Assembly: GCA_023442635.1 (NCBI GenBank)
Contig: JAEZYR010000091.1
Coordinates: forward strand, 1-9,104
DNA: 9,104 nt
Direction of reading: 5' to 3'
Origin: Bacillota bacterium
Lineage (GTDB): Bacteria; Bacillota; Clostridia; Saccharofermentanales; Fastidiosipilaceae
Under the pieces are notes generated by a model, which worked only from the letters and a program-made list of their open reading frames with translations, did no database searches and had not been told where the DNA came from. Shown here in pieces: positions 6,993 to 9,104 of this stretch. The translations under genes were made by a program, and so were the position numbers. Within the stretch, counting starts at the first letter, position 1. Each line of letters begins with the position of its first letter.

Positions 6993-8729
6993 TTATGACT
7001 GAGGTTGGAAGCTCGCCACCATGGCCTTCAGGTTAGATTCCATGACCGTGAAATAATCTTCAGCGGCATTTTTGAGGTCGCGATCTGTGCTTTCGAACGG
7101 ATCCAAGACAGCTGTCTTGCCGCCAATTTCTCCAGCTAGAGTCTCAGCCTCTCGGCCTGCCGACATGGGCTCTTTGAATATGGTTGTCACACCTGCTTCT
7201 TTAGCCTTCTTAGCTAGTTCAGCCAGTTTAGCTGGTGAAGCTTCACCTTCATCGAAGGCATTGGCCAAGCCTGCCTGCTCCAGACCAAAAGCTTTGCACA
7301 GATAGCCGTAGGCCTCATGCTCAACAATAATCATTTTGCCTTGATAAGGCTTCAAAGCTTCCTGATAAGATGCCTGCAGTTTGTTCAAGCGCTCCTGAGC
7401 CGCTTTGGCGCGACTTTGGTAGGCCTCAGCGTGAGCAGGATCATAACTACTGAAAGCAGCTGCTATGGCATCAATCTCTGCTGCCATGTTGCTTGGTGAC
7501 AGCCAAATGTGTGGGTCAATAGACTCGGGGTCATGGCTGTGGTGGTGATGATGCTCGTGGCCCTCTTCACCGTCATGGTGGTGCTCGTGGCCTTCTTCAC
7601 CGTCATGATGGTGCTCGTGACCCTCTTCGCCGCCGTGGTGATGTTCAGCATGCTCCTCGACGTTCTGGGTCAGTTTTGAGTCTAGCAGCTGTAGATCTGT
7701 ATCAGCTCCCACGTAGAATGGCACAGCAGCTTTCTCGAGCGCATCCTCATAGCTCTTATCGCTATAAGCTAAGTGGATATGCGTAATGGAGCCCTCTTTG
7801 GGCTGATTCGCTTTGTACTGATGATCATTGATCAAGATATAGGTAGGCAATTTGGGCGTAGCCTGTTTCAATTTATACTGATACCAGACATGCGCATGAC
7901 CGCCATGGTCTTCGAAATAAAAGCCATCGGCTTCGTACGCACCGCTCGCCACCTCAGAACCTTGAGCATCTAGTATTTTGAGACCGTCTGCCGTAATTTC
8001 AATCTTGTCATAGTCCGAGTCATAGACCTTGACCAATTCGCCGCGAATGGTCTCTTCAGTTTCTTTTTCTGCTTTGGCCATTGCAGCAACTGTTTTTTCA
8101 AGTTGCTTATTGGCATAAAGGTATTCCAAGCTGATGTAGGATGCTGCAAACTCTTTCAGCTCACGGTTTTCGACATCCTCTTTATGGATAGCATGCTCAT
8201 GATGGTGGTGCTCATGTTCATCCTCTTTGTAGTCTGAAATTTGAGCTGCCTCACCATTGATTTTCTGAAGCTTGACTTTCGAAGCCAGATCCAAATGCAC
8301 TAAGCGATCCGAACCTGATGCCTCTTCTACTCGCTCTGCCCAGTTGTCCATGCCTACACCAGAGCTCAGGAAGATATGAGCTTGGCTCAAAGCAGTCAAA
8401 TCTGCAGGGCCAGGTTCCCAGTCATGAGCCTCACTGCCAGGATCAACCATCAAATGTAGATCGATGTCTTCGCCACCAACCATTTGAGCCGCAGCATAAA
8501 CGGGATAGATGGTCGTGACAACCTGCAAACGCTCACCTGGCTTTAATTGCTTAGCATCAGCCTGTGCTGGGGCTGACGAGGGCGCTGAGGCTTCTACCGA
8601 AGAGGTCGGAGAAGTCCCCTGGCTCTGAGTCGGGGTGCTAGCAGCTTGACCACAAGCACCTAACAGCAAGAGCAAGGAGGAGGCCCAAGCAGCTGTAGAT
8701 AGCAGCTTGCGAAATTTAAAAGATTTCAT
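6993..8729 (-). CDS. adcA: Zinc-binding lipoprotein of an ABC importer (ZnuA/AdcA family) with an internal ZinT domain
   Basis: An extracytoplasmic zinc receptor predicted to deliver Zn2+ to an ABC importer. Residues 1-26 form a lipoprotein signal peptide with lipobox LGAC (Cys26), then a Ser/Thr/Pro-rich linker to about 60. The ZnuA N-lobe starts at about 68 (LQVVTTIYPVYAAAQMVGG). Predicted zinc ligands are His102 (EAHDWEP), His407 (DPHIWLSP), His471 (VEHEAYGYL) and Asp543 (VLDPFES), all present. Between the first two lies a ZinT-like domain at about 171-349: HEHHHHEH, VENRELKEF, a beta-rich core, then NDH (303) and HIH (317, 319) matching ZinT's ligand pattern. A His-rich loop follows (360-399) with a repeated HEHHHDGEEG unit. 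In streptococcal AdcA the ZinT domain is C-terminal, so this order is odd. The start at 8729 has AGAGGTG 5 nt upstream. No transporter partner genes are adjacent in the window. Confidence 0.93.
   Translation of the reverse strand: MKSFKFRKLLSTAAWASSLLLLLGACGQAASTPTQSQGTSPTSSVEASAPSSAPAQADAKQLKPGERLQVVTTIYPVYAAAQMVGGEDIDLHLMVDPGSEAHDWEPGPADLTALSQAHIFLSSGVGMDNWAERVEEASGSDRLVHLDLASKVKLQKINGEAAQISDYKEDEHEHHHHEHAIHKEDVENRELKEFAASYISLEYLYANKQLEKTVAAMAKAEKETEETIRGELVKVYDSDYDKIEITADGLKILDAQGSEVASGAYEADGFYFEDHGGHAHVWYQYKLKQATPKLPTYILINDHQYKANQPKEGSITHIHLAYSDKSYEDALEKAAVPFYVGADTDLQLLDSKLTQNVEEHAEHHHGGEEGHEHHHDGEEGHEHHHDGEEGHEHHHHHSHDPESIDPHIWLSPSNMAAEIDAIAAAFSSYDPAHAEAYQSRAKAAQERLNKLQASYQEALKPYQGKMIIVEHEAYGYLCKAFGLEQAGLANAFDEGEASPAKLAELAKKAKEAGVTTIFKEPMSAGREAETLAGEIGGKTAVLDPFESTDRDLKNAAEDYFTVMESNLKAMVASFQPQS
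7551..7640 (-). repeat. 30-bp in-frame tandem repeat coding the His-rich zinc loop
   Basis: Three 30-bp units (7551-7580, 7581-7610, 7611-7640) differ at only a few positions. Each encodes one copy of a ten-residue unit of the HEHHHDGEEG type, with the last copy changed to Gly-Gly. Because the unit is a multiple of three, gain or loss of copies would keep the reading frame and change only the number of metal-binding histidines. His-rich loops at this place in ZnuA proteins are thought to help capture zinc. Confidence 0.9.
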
Positions 8730-9010
8730 AGTTACACCTCTCTAACTAAACAGGCAAACCTTATCATAGTTGAGAATTTTTCGCAAACAAGCTCCATTAC
8801 GCGCCATCCCCTTCCTCATCGCTTATGAGCAGCAACGGCCTGTGCAAGCTGGGATATAAGCACCTATAAATAACGACTCATACGGCCGCACCTAATCTAA
8901 TACGAACGCTAATACGGCTCGCCAATCGAAAATTTTGACCAAAACCAGCTGGATAAAACATCTCCATGCCATCTCTGAGTTCAAACTAACTTGAAAGACT
9001 AGCAACTAAC
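8730..9010. other. Gene-free region between tRNA terminator and zinc-protein gene
   Basis: I see no convincing gene here. The half nearest the zinc-protein gene holds its ribosome site (AGAGGTG) and a candidate promoter. A 5-bp inverted repeat CTCAT/ATGAG lies at 8815-8829. Around 8878-8920 a TACGGC/TACGAA word recurs three times (from 8881, 8901 and 8913), including two CTAATACG copies. No convincing Zur or AdcR palindrome is visible. The function of the rest is unknown. Confidence 0.6.
8763..8790 (-). promoter_or_regulatory. Candidate promoter of the zinc-binding lipoprotein gene
   Basis: On the minus strand TTGTTT (8790-8785) and TATGAT (8768-8763) are separated by 16 bp. The -10 box matches consensus at five of six positions; the -35 matches only its TTG. 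The start point would be near 8756, giving a short leader of about 27 nt containing the ribosome site. The AT-rich spacer supports it, but a weak -35 may mean that an activator or another start is used. Confidence 0.45.
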
Positions 9011-9047
9011 AAAAGAAAAGCCAGCAAAGACTCCATGCTTGCTGGCT
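9011..9047 (-). terminator. Intrinsic terminator after tRNA-Pro
   Basis: On the minus strand AGCCAGCAA (9047-9039) pairs perfectly with TTGCTGGCT (9027-9019), 9 bp, extendable by a G-U pair, around a loop of about nine bases. It is followed by TTTCTTTT-type sequence (9018-9011). It begins six bases past the CCA end of the tRNA, so it should end the tRNA transcript and isolate the zinc-protein gene from it. Confidence 0.9.
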
Positions 9048-9052
9048 GTGAT

Positions 9053-9104
9053 TGGTCGGAGTGAGAAGACTCGAACTTCCGGCCTCTTGGTCCCGAACCA
9101 AGCG
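9053..9104 (-). tRNA. tRNA-Pro (anticodon CGG), 3' two-thirds
   Basis: Read on the minus strand, the anticodon arm CTTGG / CCAAG encloses the 7-base loop TTCGGGA, giving anticodon CGG with U33 and G37, as expected for proline tRNAs reading CCG. The T arm is GGAAG / CTTCT with one G-U pair around TTCGAGT. The 3' acceptor strand CACTCCG, discriminator A and an encoded CCA follow, ending at 9053. The acceptor 5' strand and D arm lie beyond the right edge, so the acceptor pairing cannot be checked. A terminator follows directly. Confidence 0.93.

Noticed and set aside
8742..8819. Minus-strand short frame of about 25 codons (MRKGMARNG...) upstream of the zinc-protein gene
   Set aside because: There is no Shine-Dalgarno site, and it overlaps the candidate promoter, so a leader peptide is not supported.
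8730..8830. Possible Zur or AdcR operator upstream of the zinc-protein gene
   Set aside because: A single CGTAAT half-site near 8798 lacks its partner half, and no TTAAC-type palindrome is present. Zinc regulation is likely from the gene's role but is not shown by the sequence.
1..9104. CRISPR arrays, insertion sequences, phage or toxin-antitoxin genes
   Set aside because: I saw no spaced direct repeats, terminal inverted repeats, transposase motifs or small toxin/antitoxin pairs. Apart from the zinc receptor, the window is ordinary housekeeping chromosome.

Overview
The window comes from a low-to-medium GC Gram-positive bacterium, most likely a Bacillota (clostridial-type) lineage. The signs are a tRNA-sensing T-box leader in front of ileS, near-consensus sigma-A type promoters, GAGG-type ribosome binding sites, a lipoprotein zinc-binding protein and the kleisin pair scpA/scpB. 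I cannot name the genus from the sequence. All supported genes lie on the minus strand, so the biological order runs from high to low coordinates.

Right end (8730-9104): the 3' part of a tRNA-Pro(CGG) gene, cut by the window edge, followed by a strong intrinsic terminator. Then comes a gene-free stretch holding a candidate promoter for the next gene. Positions 6993-8729 encode a 578-residue AdcA/ZnuA-type zinc-binding lipoprotein. It is unusual because a whole ZinT (YodA) domain sits inside the ZnuA fold, just before a histidine-rich loop made of 30-bp tandem repeats. No ABC ATPase or permease gene lies beside it in the window.

Centre (3619-6988): a promoter with perfect -35 and -10 hexamers starts four bases after the zinc-protein stop codon. 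It drives a compact T-box riboswitch with an AUC (Ile) specifier candidate, a UGGUAGA antiterminator bulge and a competing terminator. Behind it lies ileS, a type 2 (eukaryote-like) isoleucyl-tRNA synthetase. Its true start is at 6756; a longer in-frame reading from 6804 begins inside the riboswitch.

Left half (1966-3621 and 1277-1969): ileS is followed with overlapping ends (TAATG, 8 bp, ATGA) by a membrane site-2-protease-like M50 metallopeptidase, scpA and scpB. These four genes look like one translationally coupled operon, so the condensin accessory proteins and the protease may share T-box control by uncharged tRNA-Ile. After a 112-bp gap with a GC-rich hairpin and a TATAAT box come cmk and plsC, joined by an ATGA overlap; plsC runs off the left edge.

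The most interesting points are the ZinT-within-ZnuA architecture, the compact ileS T-box that apparently also terminates the zinc-gene transcript, and the placement of scpAB and a site-2 protease under that T-box.
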